A stretch of DNA of 33,832 nt, from the NCBI GenBank assembly GCA_022820485.1, contig JAJEFJ010000033.1, positions 1 through 33,832 of the forward strand. The letters are read 5' to 3'. Source of the DNA: Candidatus Latescibacterota bacterium (GTDB lineage: Bacteria; Latescibacterota; UBA2968; UBA8231). This document shows, in pieces, positions 7,971-15,589 of the stretch (its first letter is position 1; every line of letters begins with the position of its first letter). The position numbers were made by a program, and so were the translations under genes. The notes below the pieces were generated by a model. That model ran no database searches. It saw only the letters and a program-made list of their open reading frames with translations, and had not been told where the DNA came from.

Positions 7971-9863
7971 CTATCTGGGCTTGAGGCCGCTGCGGACTAG
8001 GGATTCCCAACACCGCATGGGCGACTTTGCGAGTAGCGCCGCGACTTCCGCTTGGAGGTCGCTCGCGGTTTCGTCCTCGGGACGCAAATGGGCTAGGCGG
8101 CCCAGTGCATCCATGGCAAAGCCGACGCAGATGGCGTTCTCGTCGCTGCGGATGACCTCTTGCAAGGCCCGTGTGGTCGGCTCTAGCGCCGGGCCGGCAA
8201 TCGCGGTGCCGTGGGAACAGAGGATGACCATGGACCACAGCGCGTTCTCGCGCACGGCCGAGCGGACTGGCTTGAACCGCTCAAGACCAAAATCGACGCC
8301 ACCACCCTCGCACACATCGCACTCATCGGTGGGCCGCACGAACTTTATGCTCCGTCCTTGTGCCCGGTCCATGGCCAGCCGGTTTTCCTCGTGGCCGAGA
8401 CTCTGCACCAGCGCTTCGAGGCAGGCGGGAATCAATGTTCGGCCTACCCCGGTGGCGACGGCGCGGCGGCCGAGACAGCCGAGCGTGCCAGCGGCGACGG
8501 CTCGGACATATACCGACGGATCTTCGCGCAGGCGCGTCGCTACAGTCTGCAAGGCCTCTTCGTTGAGGGGGCTGGCATCGCCTAAGCCGTACACGCCGGC
8601 CTTGCGGACCCATTTGACGGGTGAATTCGCCGCTTCTAGCAAGGTGTCGGTAGCCTCCGCGCCGACGGCAATGAGGCCATAGGTGGCGGCCCGCCGTACG
8701 CTCTCCCGGTCATTGTACAGAGCCTGACCGAGCAACCGCACCGCCAGCGCCGAGTCGCCGATGGAGGCCAGTTTGTACGCTGCGCCAATGCGCGCTGGCT
8801 CGGCCTCTTCGCCTTTGGCGAGTAGTTGGGTAAATAAGCGGTTGGATTCCGCTTCTCGGTCTGCCGACGATAGGGCGGCGGCCTCGGGGCGCGGCGGCGG
8901 CGTTTGGCCCGTCTGCATCCAGTGGTGGTGATAGCGCCAGACCGAGGTGACGTCGTCGCTGGCGGCGGAGCGATCGATGTGGGTCAGCGGATCAAGCTCG
9001 TTCCAATGCACTGCGGCTGGTGAGCCATTGTCGCCGGAAGGGTCCGTGGTGCGATAGATCCAGAAGCGCCACATGAAGCGCGGATTGTCTTGCCAGGTGC
9101 GCCAATCGTCGCGGCGGTGGTTGCCCCGGTGGAAGGTATTGTGCGAGTACAACACGACGCTGCCGGCGCGCAGCGGGGCCGCTTCAAAAGGCTGCACCAG
9201 CGGCCACTTTAGACTGGTGACCGCTTCTCTCATGCGCACGTCGTGTGCGGTGCGGCGGTGGACAATATCGCAGGGGTCGTATTGCGAGTCGGGGCCGCTG
9301 ACGGGCTGGCCTTCCATGCCGTTGAGGTGGTAGGCGAAATCGAGGTGATCGGCCCCGGCGAAATTGTCGTGGTTTTCTTCGTGGTTGAAGGTCCAGTAGT
9401 GCGAGTAGGGCACGGTCGCCGTCGGGCCCATGTCCTCGCGCACGGCCTGCGGATAGTACAGCATTTCGATTTGCACGGCTTGGTGGTGGCGCTGTTTGCG
9501 GCCGTTGAACGGGCCGTTGTCGTCCTTGTGCCAGTGCTGGTCGCGGCCACCGCTGGTGAAGGTCGCATTGTGGGTGAACGGCACAATGGCCCAGTTTTCG
9601 CCGACTAGTTGGTTGCAGGCCGCGACGACGCCGGGGGCGTTGATGACTTCGAGCACGTCTGGAATGAGTTCGGGTGTAACGCGCTCGCCAGTGCCGACCG
9701 CCTGCTTTTCGCGCTGGTAGATCCGCTCGTGAACTGCGGCCGGAATGCCCAGGCTTTCCGGGGCTAGGACGACCAGTCCTCGGCTGGCGAAGTCCTGTAC
9801 TAGTTGTTCTGGCTCGCTGTAGGCTAGTTGGGCCGGGGCAGAAGAAAGCTCTTTCGCGGTCAT
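7971..9863 (-). CDS. Phytanoyl-CoA dioxygenase (PhyH)-like oxygenase fused to HEAT repeats
   Basis: A 630-residue protein. Residues 15-275 form a PhyH-type Fe(II)/2-oxoglutarate oxygenase: the H-x-D iron motif is in QHWHKDDN (H112, D114), the distal His is in HNTFHRGNHR (H245), and an arginine of that motif (R250) or of WRTW could bind 2-oxoglutarate. Residues 350-630 are alpha-helical repeats with the HEAT/PBS-lyase pattern (for example RRAATYGLIAVGAEA and RAVAAGTLGCLG). Most PhyH proteins are about 250-320 residues, so the HEAT half is an addition that may bind a partner or substrate. The substrate cannot be read from sequence; phytanoyl-CoA is only the family name. The start at 9863 has an AGGAAGGTGAG stretch upstream. 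It is divergent from the aldolase gene and converges with the FtsX fusion, with only 5 bases between stops. Confidence 0.85.
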   Translation of the reverse strand: MTAKELSSAPAQLAYSEPEQLVQDFASRGLVVLAPESLGIPAAVHERIYQREKQAVGTGERVTPELIPDVLEVINAPGVVAACNQLVGENWAIVPFTHNATFTSGGRDQHWHKDDNGPFNGRKQRHHQAVQIEMLYYPQAVREDMGPTATVPYSHYWTFNHEENHDNFAGADHLDFAYHLNGMEGQPVSGPDSQYDPCDIVHRRTAHDVRMREAVTSLKWPLVQPFEAAPLRAGSVVLYSHNTFHRGNHRRDDWRTWQDNPRFMWRFWIYRTTDPSGDNGSPAAVHWNELDPLTHIDRSAASDDVTSVWRYHHHWMQTGQTPPPRPEAAALSSADREAESNRLFTQLLAKGEEAEPARIGAAYKLASIGDSALAVRLLGQALYNDRESVRRAATYGLIAVGAEATDTLLEAANSPVKWVRKAGVYGLGDASPLNEEALQTVATRLREDPSVYVRAVAAGTLGCLGRRAVATGVGRTLIPACLEALVQSLGHEENRLAMDRAQGRSIKFVRPTDECDVCEGGGVDFGLERFKPVRSAVRENALWSMVILCSHGTAIAGPALEPTTRALQEVIRSDENAICVGFAMDALGRLAHLRPEDETASDLQAEVAALLAKSPMRCWESLVRSGLKPR

Positions 9864-9897
9864 GTCAATTTACTCACCTTCCTGTTTAGTTTAATCC

Positions 9898-9926
9898 AAT
9901 CTAACCACGGGTTCTTTCCCATTCAA
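9898..9926 (-). promoter_or_regulatory. Candidate sigma70-type promoter for the PhyH-HEAT gene
   Basis: On the minus strand, TTGAAT (9926-9921) and TAGATT (9903-9898) are separated by exactly 17 bases, each matching consensus at 4 of 6 positions. Transcription would start about 28 bases upstream of the PhyH start codon. It lies in the 88-base divergent gap shared with the aldolase gene. Supported by pattern only. Confidence 0.35.
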
Positions 9927-9951
9927 TTAGGCTACTAAGACAGGAGTCATT

Positions 9952-10689
9952 ATGGCGCAAAAGAAGACGCTCAGACAGCGCATGCGAGATGGCGAAGTGC
10001 TAACCGCCCTGCGCGGTTCGCTGACCACGACCAAGGAGGAGTTGGCCGATATATGGTCAACCGGTGAGTTCGACTACATCTGGATAGACAGCCAGCACAC
10101 TCCCTTCAGCGAAGAGCAATTGGTCAACTACTGCCGGGCGGCTGAAGAGTTGGATATCGACGTGCAATTGCGCATCCCGCACACCCGGCAGGCCTACATG
10201 GTCGGGCGCTATCTCGACTTGGGTCCCAGCGCGGTCTTGATCCCCGAGGTCATGGAGCCGGAGACTGTAGATGACGCCATTGCCTATGCCTATTACGGCC
10301 CCATTGGACGGCGCAGTTGGGGCGGCGCAAATCGCCGCGGCCTGCGCGGTGTAACTCAAGGGGTGGACCGACGCGCTTATGCGGCGTGGTGGAATGACTA
10401 CGCAATTTTGGCAATCCAAGTAGAATCCGTCGAAGCGGTGACTAACATTCGCAAATTGGCCAAGCCGGGCGTGAGTGTGGTCACGTTTGGCCCCAACGAC
10501 CTTTCCTTCAGCTTGGAGGATCACCCGGATTATCCGCTGCGCACGGTCGATGACTGTATGCGCAACGTCGCCGCGCAATTGGCTGGTACTGGCATCAGTC
10601 TGGCGATGGGAACGGGTACTAGTGCCGAAGAACGCGACAAGTATCTGGAGATGGGGTTTACGCTTTTCCAAGGGGATGCGCCGAGCTAA
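9952..10689 (+). CDS. HpcH/HpaI family aldolase
   Basis: A 245-residue class II pyruvate aldolase-type TIM barrel, close to the usual family length of 250-260. Catalytic and metal positions seem intact: D46 and H49 in WIDSQHTPFS, R74 in QLRIP, metal ligand E158 in IQVESV, and metal ligand D183 in FGPNDLSFSL. Family members cleave or form 4-hydroxy-2-oxo acids, including 2-keto-3-deoxy-sugar acids, to pyruvate plus an aldehyde; the actual substrate is unknown. A ribosome site (AGGAG, 9942-9946) precedes the ATG. It leads a plus-strand run with the mannonate-dehydratase-like and isomerase-like genes, which suits a sugar-acid pathway: dehydration to a 2-keto-3-deoxy acid followed by aldol cleavage. 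The PhyH gene is divergent across 88 bases. Confidence 0.88.
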   Translation: MAQKKTLRQRMRDGEVLTALRGSLTTTKEELADIWSTGEFDYIWIDSQHTPFSEEQLVNYCRAAEELDIDVQLRIPHTRQAYMVGRYLDLGPSAVLIPEVMEPETVDDAIAYAYYGPIGRRSWGGANRRGLRGVTQGVDRRAYAAWWNDYAILAIQVESVEAVTNIRKLAKPGVSVVTFGPNDLSFSLEDHPDYPLRTVDDCMRNVAAQLAGTGISLAMGTGTSAEERDKYLEMGFTLFQGDAPS

Positions 10690-10749
10690 CTTTGGCCGTA
10701 GCCGTATGTTAATCGTCTATTACTAAACCGACCTTTCGGAGGATACGCT

Positions 10750-11733
10750 ATGTACATTGGATCGCAATTTGGGGAACAGACCGACGAGGAAATGAAGGTC
10801 TTGTCGCAACTCGGCATCAAAAACGTCGATCAGACTCCTGCCGCGCCGTGGCGGGAGTGGAGCACGGAGATGCTGTTGCAGATGAAGGAGCGGTGGGCCA
10901 AACACGGCATCAGCATGGAGATGATCCACATCCCTTTAGGCTCGCGCAGCGCCTACGACAACGAGGCTGGGGCGATCTTTCTCAAACCGAGCGACGAGCG
11001 CGACCGCCAGCTCGACTGGATGAAAGAGACGGTGCGGATGGCGGGCGAGGCGGGCATTCGCGGCCTCAATTACAATATCACCATCTTGGGCCACCTGCGG
11101 ACGCCCTCGAAGACGGGGCGCGGTGGTGCCGTCGTATCGACTTTTGAACTGGACAAATTGGACCAGTCGCTGGGCGAGTTCGAAGACGGGCCGGCCGATG
11201 AGGACGAAATGTGGGAGCGCATTGACCACTGGCTGCAGGAGATCATACCCGTGGCCGAAGAGTACAAAGTCCAGATGGCCTGCCATCCGTCCGACCCGGG
11301 CATTGGCGTGGGCAATACGTATCGGGGCGTGGCGCGTCCCTTGGGGATGGCCGAGGGTTTCAAAAAGCTCATCGCGCTTTACGACAGTCCGTACAACGGC
11401 CTGAATTTTTGCCAGGGCTGCATGTCCGAGGCGCTGGCCAATCCGGCGGAGGAAATTTTTGATGTCATTCGCTACTTCGGCGAGCGCAAGAAGATTTTCA
11501 ACGTCCACTTCCGCAATATCAAAGGCGGTCTGGGTAACTTCGTCGAGGTTTTTCCCGACGAAGGAGACATCAACATGATTCGGGCGCTGAAGGTGTACAA
11601 GGAGGTCGGCTACGAGTACATGATCATGCCGGACCACGTCCCCGGGATCAGCGGCCCCGAGCCGGGCAAAGTCGGCTTTGCCTATACCTTTGGCTATATC
11701 CACGCGGCCTTGCAAGCAGTGGAGGAGTTCTAA
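10750..11733 (+). CDS. Mannonate dehydratase (UxuA)-like protein
   Basis: A 327-residue TIM-barrel protein of the UxuA family. D-mannonate dehydratase converts D-mannonate to 2-keto-3-deoxygluconate in hexuronate catabolism. The metal-ligand pattern of the family is present: H179 in MACHPSDPG, C221 in NFCQGC, H253 in NVHFRNIKG, and D295 in MPDHVPG. Length is a little below the E. coli enzyme (394 residues) and similar to shorter family members found in environmental bacteria, so the exact substrate could differ. A strong ribosome site (GGAGG, 10738-10742) is spaced 7 bases from the ATG. Its stop overlaps the next start by one base (TAATG), implying coupled translation with the isomerase-like gene. 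Confidence 0.85.
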   Translation: MYIGSQFGEQTDEEMKVLSQLGIKNVDQTPAAPWREWSTEMLLQMKERWAKHGISMEMIHIPLGSRSAYDNEAGAIFLKPSDERDRQLDWMKETVRMAGEAGIRGLNYNITILGHLRTPSKTGRGGAVVSTFELDKLDQSLGEFEDGPADEDEMWERIDHWLQEIIPVAEEYKVQMACHPSDPGIGVGNTYRGVARPLGMAEGFKKLIALYDSPYNGLNFCQGCMSEALANPAEEIFDVIRYFGERKKIFNVHFRNIKGGLGNFVEVFPDEGDINMIRALKVYKEVGYEYMIMPDHVPGISGPEPGKVGFAYTFGYIHAALQAVEEF

Positions 11734-12521
11734 TGCAAAGAAAAGGCGTTTCCTTTTCCGTTTTCACCAAAATGTGGAAGGACAAGTCGCCAACCGAACT
11801 CGGAGAGTTTGTACTCGATCTGGGTTTCGACGGCATTGAACTGCCCGTGCGCGAGGGTTATCCAGTGCCCCCCGAAAGTGTTGGACGCGACTTGCCCAAA
11901 GCGGCACAGGAACTCGGTGCCTTGGGTGTCGCCATTACCAGTGTGGCTGGACCGACGGACGAAGCAACCATTGCGGCTTGCGGCGCTGCCGGAGTTCCGG
12001 TCATTCGCACCTGTCCAGCCATCACTGCCGAAGGGTATTTGGCCAGTATAGAAGTTCACCAGCGAGCCTTTGACGCCCTGATTCCCTTGCTCGACAAACA
12101 CGGGGTGGCTTTGGGCATCCAAAATCACGAAGGCCGATGGGTGTGCAATGCCATGGGCATTAAACACCTAATCGACCGCTACGATCCCAGCCATATCTGC
12201 GCCATCCCCTGTGCCGGGCACAAGGCTCTCAACGGAGAATCTCCCGAGATGGCGATCGATATTGTCTGGTCGCATCTGTCCCAGTTCAAGCTCAAGAATG
12301 CGTACTGGCGGCGGCAGAGCGGACCGGAAGCGGAAGACGTGGAATGGCGTCCTTATTGGACCACGGGACGGCAGGGCTTGGCTTCGTGGCCGCGGTCGGT
12401 CGCGGAACTGAAACGAAGGGGCTTCAGCGGTGTCGTCTGCCTGGATGCCGAATACCACGATACGGCCTCCACAGAGCGACTCCTCGCCGAAGACTTGGCC
12501 TTTGCCAAATCTCTGTTTTGA
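11733..12521 (+). CDS. Sugar phosphate isomerase/epimerase-like TIM barrel protein
   Basis: A 262-residue member of the xylose-isomerase-like/AP-endonuclease-2 barrel superfamily. Barrel strand motifs are visible: LGFDGIELPVR (30-40), LGIQNHEG with metal-ligand candidate E133 (127-134), AGHKALNG with H163, and CLDAEYHD with E240 near the C-terminus. One usual acidic ligand after the second motif is not obvious (ICAIPCAGH), so metal binding may be altered. Family members isomerise or epimerise sugars and sugar acids such as inositol intermediates. The start codon overlaps the UxuA-like stop and is preceded by GGAGGAG (11721-11727) inside that gene's last codons. It ends 3 bases from the stop of the convergent deacetylase-like gene. 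Confidence 0.82.
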   Translation: MQRKGVSFSVFTKMWKDKSPTELGEFVLDLGFDGIELPVREGYPVPPESVGRDLPKAAQELGALGVAITSVAGPTDEATIAACGAAGVPVIRTCPAITAEGYLASIEVHQRAFDALIPLLDKHGVALGIQNHEGRWVCNAMGIKHLIDRYDPSHICAIPCAGHKALNGESPEMAIDIVWSHLSQFKLKNAYWRRQSGPEAEDVEWRPYWTTGRQGLASWPRSVAELKRRGFSGVVCLDAEYHDTASTERLLAEDLAFAKSLF

Positions 12522-12524
12522 GCG

Positions 12525-13520
12525 TTATCCGGCGCGAAACCCCACTTCGACCCCATCCCCTACATCGACCGTGGCTCGCAGCACCCGGGGCCGCACTAAC
12601 TCTGCGGTCTGCGCTACGCCATCGACCCATATACGGGGAAAGTTGCACCAGGCCGCTGGCACTTCCGCTTCAAAGGTCAGTTCCTTGCAAGCCACGCCTG
12701 CCGGCAGATCGGTGAAAGAGATTTGATACCGTTGCTCATCGGCACTGTCCCCAACAACGTCAATGGTGGCATGACGCCGGCTCAGATGATAGAACACGAC
12801 TTCTTCGGGCACGGCGCACCAGACTTCGTCGCCGCCCTCTGCAAGCACTGTCTCCAAGCGCTTGCGGAGCTGGGCTGCGGAGCAATCCTTATTGATGTGG
12901 ATGGGCTCTTCGATCGGGCAGTGGCAGTAGTCGATGACCCAACTGCGGGACTGGCGGGCGGGGAGAATATTGCGGAAGGGATCGTGTTTGCTGAAGAAAG
13001 GCGGGGGGTATTCGTGGATCAGCGGACTGCGGTCGAGCCAATAGCACTCGTCTGCGGGTCGATTTATTCCCTCCCTGATGCTCATCGCGCCCAAATAGCC
13101 GAGTTGGCGGCAGGCCTCGAGAATGTGTGGGGCCATATTGCGGTTGCTGCCGGGGGCACAATACAGCGGCACCGGCGCGTCAATGGCTTGCTCTAAAACC
13201 TCCCTAGCCACGCGCAACTCCTGATCGACCATCTCGGGTTTGATAAAGACGTGCGTCCACGAGTGATTGCCGACGCCCCAGCCGCGCGCCATCAGGTCTT
13301 TGAGCTCATCGGCATTCATATGTCGGTAGCCATTGAAGCTCGACCCTTCGATCTGACGCACTTCTCCTATTTGCCCGACGACTACTTCCAAGTGCCCAGG
13401 AATACCGAATTCTTCGTGATAGGGCACAGCAAAGCGGTGCAGATCGATCAGGGCCTCGTCGTAGGTAATGGAATAGACCCAGCGTTTGCCGTATTTCCAA
13501 TCGCAAATGCGCAGCGACAT
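12525..13520 (-). CDS. CE4/NodB-like polysaccharide deacetylase-family protein (copy 2)
   Basis: A 331-residue protein starting at the ATG at 13520, which has AAGGA about 8 bases upstream; a TTG two codons earlier is less likely. It shows the deacetylase pattern: YSITYDEAL (D21/E22, position of the catalytic and metal-binding aspartate), GVGNHSWTH giving H86-x3-H90, YCAPGSN in place of the RxPxG-type motif, and WVIDYCHCP near the end of the barrel. A beta-rich tail (about 240-331) carries a conserved tract, EVPAAWCNFPRIWVDGV. The CE4 fold removes acyl groups from sugars or cleaves related amides; the substrate is unknown. It is the last gene of the four-gene minus-strand operon and a close paralogue of the gene at 13755-14777. 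The MITE-like element lies between them. Confidence 0.8.
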   Translation of the reverse strand: MSLRICDWKYGKRWVYSITYDEALIDLHRFAVPYHEEFGIPGHLEVVVGQIGEVRQIEGSSFNGYRHMNADELKDLMARGWGVGNHSWTHVFIKPEMVDQELRVAREVLEQAIDAPVPLYCAPGSNRNMAPHILEACRQLGYLGAMSIREGINRPADECYWLDRSPLIHEYPPPFFSKHDPFRNILPARQSRSWVIDYCHCPIEEPIHINKDCSAAQLRKRLETVLAEGGDEVWCAVPEEVVFYHLSRRHATIDVVGDSADEQRYQISFTDLPAGVACKELTFEAEVPAAWCNFPRIWVDGVAQTAELVRPRVLRATVDVGDGVEVGFRAG

Positions 13521-13629
13521 AATCAATCCTTCGCGTCGAGTTGTTGTACTGCGACCAACTGCTTGTCTAACTCACTGACGTTACGCAGCTATCGTTATCT
13601 GCGGTTTCCTACCGCCCCGCCCGGTGTCA

Positions 13630-13647
13630 TTCCCGCGCAAGCGGGAA
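13630..13647. repeat. Stem-loop repeat with GCAA loop
   Basis: TTCCCGC (13630-13636) and GCGGGAA (13641-13647) form a perfect 7 bp stem around a GCAA tetraloop. Preceded by GTCA, it is the GTCATTCCCGCG-AAGCGGGAA repeat seen dispersed in many bacterial genomes. It is nested within the MITE-like element. Confidence 0.8.
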
Positions 13648-13685
13648 CCAGTCTTGTACGCGATGCGGATTTGGCGCGACACCCT

Positions 13686-13715
13686 GTAGGGGGCGGTTTG
13701 CAAACCGCCCCCTAC
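13686..13715. repeat. Perfect 30 bp loop-less palindrome
   Basis: The half-site GTAGGGGGCGGTTTG (13686-13700) is followed immediately by its exact reverse complement (13701-13715). A second inverted pair, GGCGC (13673-13677) and GCGCC (13718-13722), flanks it and would extend a cruciform or hairpin. The sequence type is a known dispersed repeat; here it forms the right half of the MITE-like element. Confidence 0.85.
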
Positions 13716-13754
13716 GTGCGCCGACATGACAAACGCGTGCGTAACGTCAGTAAC

Positions 13755-14777
13755 TCAGAAAGTTGAAGGACGAAACTGCAACTCCGTCCCGTCCTCTACC
13801 TCCACCGTCGTCCGCAGCAGGCGAGGGCGCACCACAGAGGCCGACTGGGGCACCCCGTTTACCCACACTCGGGGCGCATTGCACCAGGCCGCCGGCACTT
13901 CTACTTCAAAGGTCAACTCCCGGCGCTCAACCCGGGCAGGCAACGCCTCATAGCGGATCCGGTATCGTTGTTCGCGCGCCGTTGCGGCCACGGTTTCGAC
14001 CACCGCGTGCCGCCGGCACAAGTGATAGGAAATGACCTCTTCGGGCACGGCGCACCAGACTTGGTCACCGCCTTCTTCGATGATCGTCTGCAAACGCAGG
14101 CGCAATTGCGCTTCCGAGCAGTCTTTGTTGGGGTGAACGGCCTGTTCCAACGGGCAGTGGCAGTAGTCGATAATCCACCCCTTGGACTCTTGGGCCAGCA
14201 GAATATGGCGGAATGGGTCGTAAGCGCTGTAAAAGGGCTCCTCGTAGCTTTCGTGCAATGGCGTGCGATTGAGGTAGTACAATTCATCGCTCGCCGCGTT
14301 CACCCAATCCGTTATGCTCATGGCCCCCAAGTAACCGAGTTGGCGACAGGCGTCCAGCACGTAGTCGGACATATTTTCAATGCCGTTGGGGGCGCAGTAC
14401 AGCAAAACAGGAGCGCCGATAGCCTGTTCTATAACATCGCGAGACAGGCGGATTTCCTGATCGACCATATCGGGCCTGATAAAGTGGTGACTCCAGCCGT
14501 GGTTGCCCACGCCCCAGCCGCGGGCGAGCAAATCCTTGAGCTCATCGCCATTCATGTGCCGGTAGCCGTTGAAACTCGAAGTGCCGATATTGCGGATTTC
14601 GCCGATTTGCTGGCCCACGACCTCTACGTGTCCGGGAATGCCGAATTTCTCGTGATGGGGAATGGCAAAGCGGTGTAGGTCGGCCAGCGCCTCGTCGTAG
14701 GTAATCGAATAGACCCAGTTCTTGCCGTATTTCCAGTCGCAGATGCGCAGGGCCATAGTCTCGTTGTCTTTGTTCAT
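13755..14777 (-). CDS. CE4/NodB-like polysaccharide deacetylase-family protein (copy 1)
   Basis: A 340-residue paralogue of the gene at 12525-13520, similar along its full length, including the N-terminal LRICDWKYGK tract and the C-terminal EVPAAWCNAPRVWVNGV tract. Catalytic-type motifs are YSITYDEAL (D28/E29), GNHGWSHH (H93-x3-H97), LLYCAPNG and WIIDYCHCP. Differences from the copy, such as APNG for APGS and a divergent loop around SITDWVNAASDEL, suggest different substrates or roles in one complex. The ATG at 14777 directly abuts the TAG of the isochorismatase-like gene. A second ATG at 14756 would align better with the paralogue's start. Its TGA sits at the boundary of the MITE-like element. 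Confidence 0.82.
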   Translation of the reverse strand: MNKDNETMALRICDWKYGKNWVYSITYDEALADLHRFAIPHHEKFGIPGHVEVVGQQIGEIRNIGTSSFNGYRHMNGDELKDLLARGWGVGNHGWSHHFIRPDMVDQEIRLSRDVIEQAIGAPVLLYCAPNGIENMSDYVLDACRQLGYLGAMSITDWVNAASDELYYLNRTPLHESYEEPFYSAYDPFRHILLAQESKGWIIDYCHCPLEQAVHPNKDCSEAQLRLRLQTIIEEGGDQVWCAVPEEVISYHLCRRHAVVETVAATAREQRYRIRYEALPARVERRELTFEVEVPAAWCNAPRVWVNGVPQSASVVRPRLLRTTVEVEDGTELQFRPSTF

Positions 14778-15584
14778 CTACGCTTCTAGCATTGCAACGG
14801 CGGCTTGGAAATCCGCCCATGTGGTGGAATAACCTACGGCTATTTCAAAGCGGTGAATGCCATAGCGCGTGGCTAGGCGCTCGGGAAAGGTATCGGGCGT
14901 TTCCACGCCCACCGTGCCGTCCCGCATGAGAATGCAGCGGTAGCCCGCCCGCAGCATGGGGCGGCCCCCGCCTTCTGAGTTGAGAATGCACATATCCGCG
15001 GCAAAACCCGTATAGATGAGGGTTTCGACGCCGCGCTCTTGCAGGTATGCGTCGAGCTGGTCGGTGTAAAAGACGAGAGGCTCGTCCCCCATTGGCTCGA
15101 CGATTTTGGCCCTTTTCATGCGCGCAGCGGGCGATTTGGCTAGATCGACGCCGGTCGATCTTTTTTCGATGGTTTGGAGTTCGCCGGTGCGGACGATGGT
15201 CCAGCGGTCCGACTGGGTCTGCAGAGAGGCTGCGCGGTGCTGGTTTTCCGGGGTGCGGCGAGAAGGCACTTGGGGGTAGTGCTTGTCAAAATCATCGGGC
15301 TCGACGTGGCACACCGGCATACCGATCCGCCGGGCGATATCCATGGCCGGCCGGATCACTTCTCTCATAACGCGCCAGGATTCTTCGGTGGCCTGAGGCC
15401 AGCCCATGCCCGTGACGTAATTGACGTCGATCTCAGGGCCATCCGGCAGCCCCACATTCCAGCAGTGCAAACCAATGAGCGCCGTGCGTTCCACTGGCAA
15501 CTCAAAGACGTCCTCTGCGTAGCCGGCTTTGTCTATGGGTAGGGCGCGGTAATGGCGAGTCTTGAGTTTAAGCGTCTTACTCAA
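14778..15584 (-). CDS. Isochorismatase-like (cysteine hydrolase fold) protein, catalytic residues incomplete
   Basis: About 268 residues from a TTG at 15584, six bases after the aminotransferase stop. The frame stays open further upstream, but that part lies inside the aminotransferase gene and is arginine-rich noise. The fold is recognised from ERTALIGLHCWN at 32-43, ARRIGMPVCHVEP at 84-95, and YTGFAADMCILNSEGG at 191-206, where C199 matches the nucleophilic Cys. In active family members an Asp stands where H40 is (LxxxDxQ), and a Lys precedes the helix that here reads FYTDQLDAYLQ; neither is seen. It may bind rather than hydrolyse, or use a changed mechanism. It is the second gene of the operon with the aminotransferase and two CE4-like genes, with 5- and 0-base spacings. 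Confidence 0.75.
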   Translation of the reverse strand: MSKTLKLKTRHYRALPIDKAGYAEDVFELPVERTALIGLHCWNVGLPDGPEIDVNYVTGMGWPQATEESWRVMREVIRPAMDIARRIGMPVCHVEPDDFDKHYPQVPSRRTPENQHRAASLQTQSDRWTIVRTGELQTIEKRSTGVDLAKSPAARMKRAKIVEPMGDEPLVFYTDQLDAYLQERGVETLIYTGFAADMCILNSEGGGRPMLRAGYRCILMRDGTVGVETPDTFPERLATRYGIHRFEIAVGYSTTWADFQAAVAMLEA

Positions 15585-15589
15585 CGGAC

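Larger units (their letters stand above)
13574..13751. mobile_element. MITE-like element (178 bp) with 14 bp TIRs and 5 bp target duplication
   Basis: The ends are perfect 14 bp inverted repeats, ACTGACGTTACGCA at 13574-13587 and its complement at 13738-13751. Directly outside both ends lies AACTC (13569-13573 and 13752-13756), a 5 bp direct repeat consistent with target-site duplication. No protein is encoded. Inside are two further palindromes (13630-13647 and 13686-13715). The element separates the two deacetylase-like paralogues. It inserted at the very end of the upstream one, whose TGA overlaps the duplicated target bases. A transposase acting in trans would be required; none is in the window. 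Confidence 0.72.

Noticed and set aside
13574..13751. Possible CRISPR or tRNA-like structure in the gap between deacetylase-like genes
   Set aside because: There are no spaced direct repeats and no cloverleaf; the region is explained by inverted ends, a target duplication and two palindromes.
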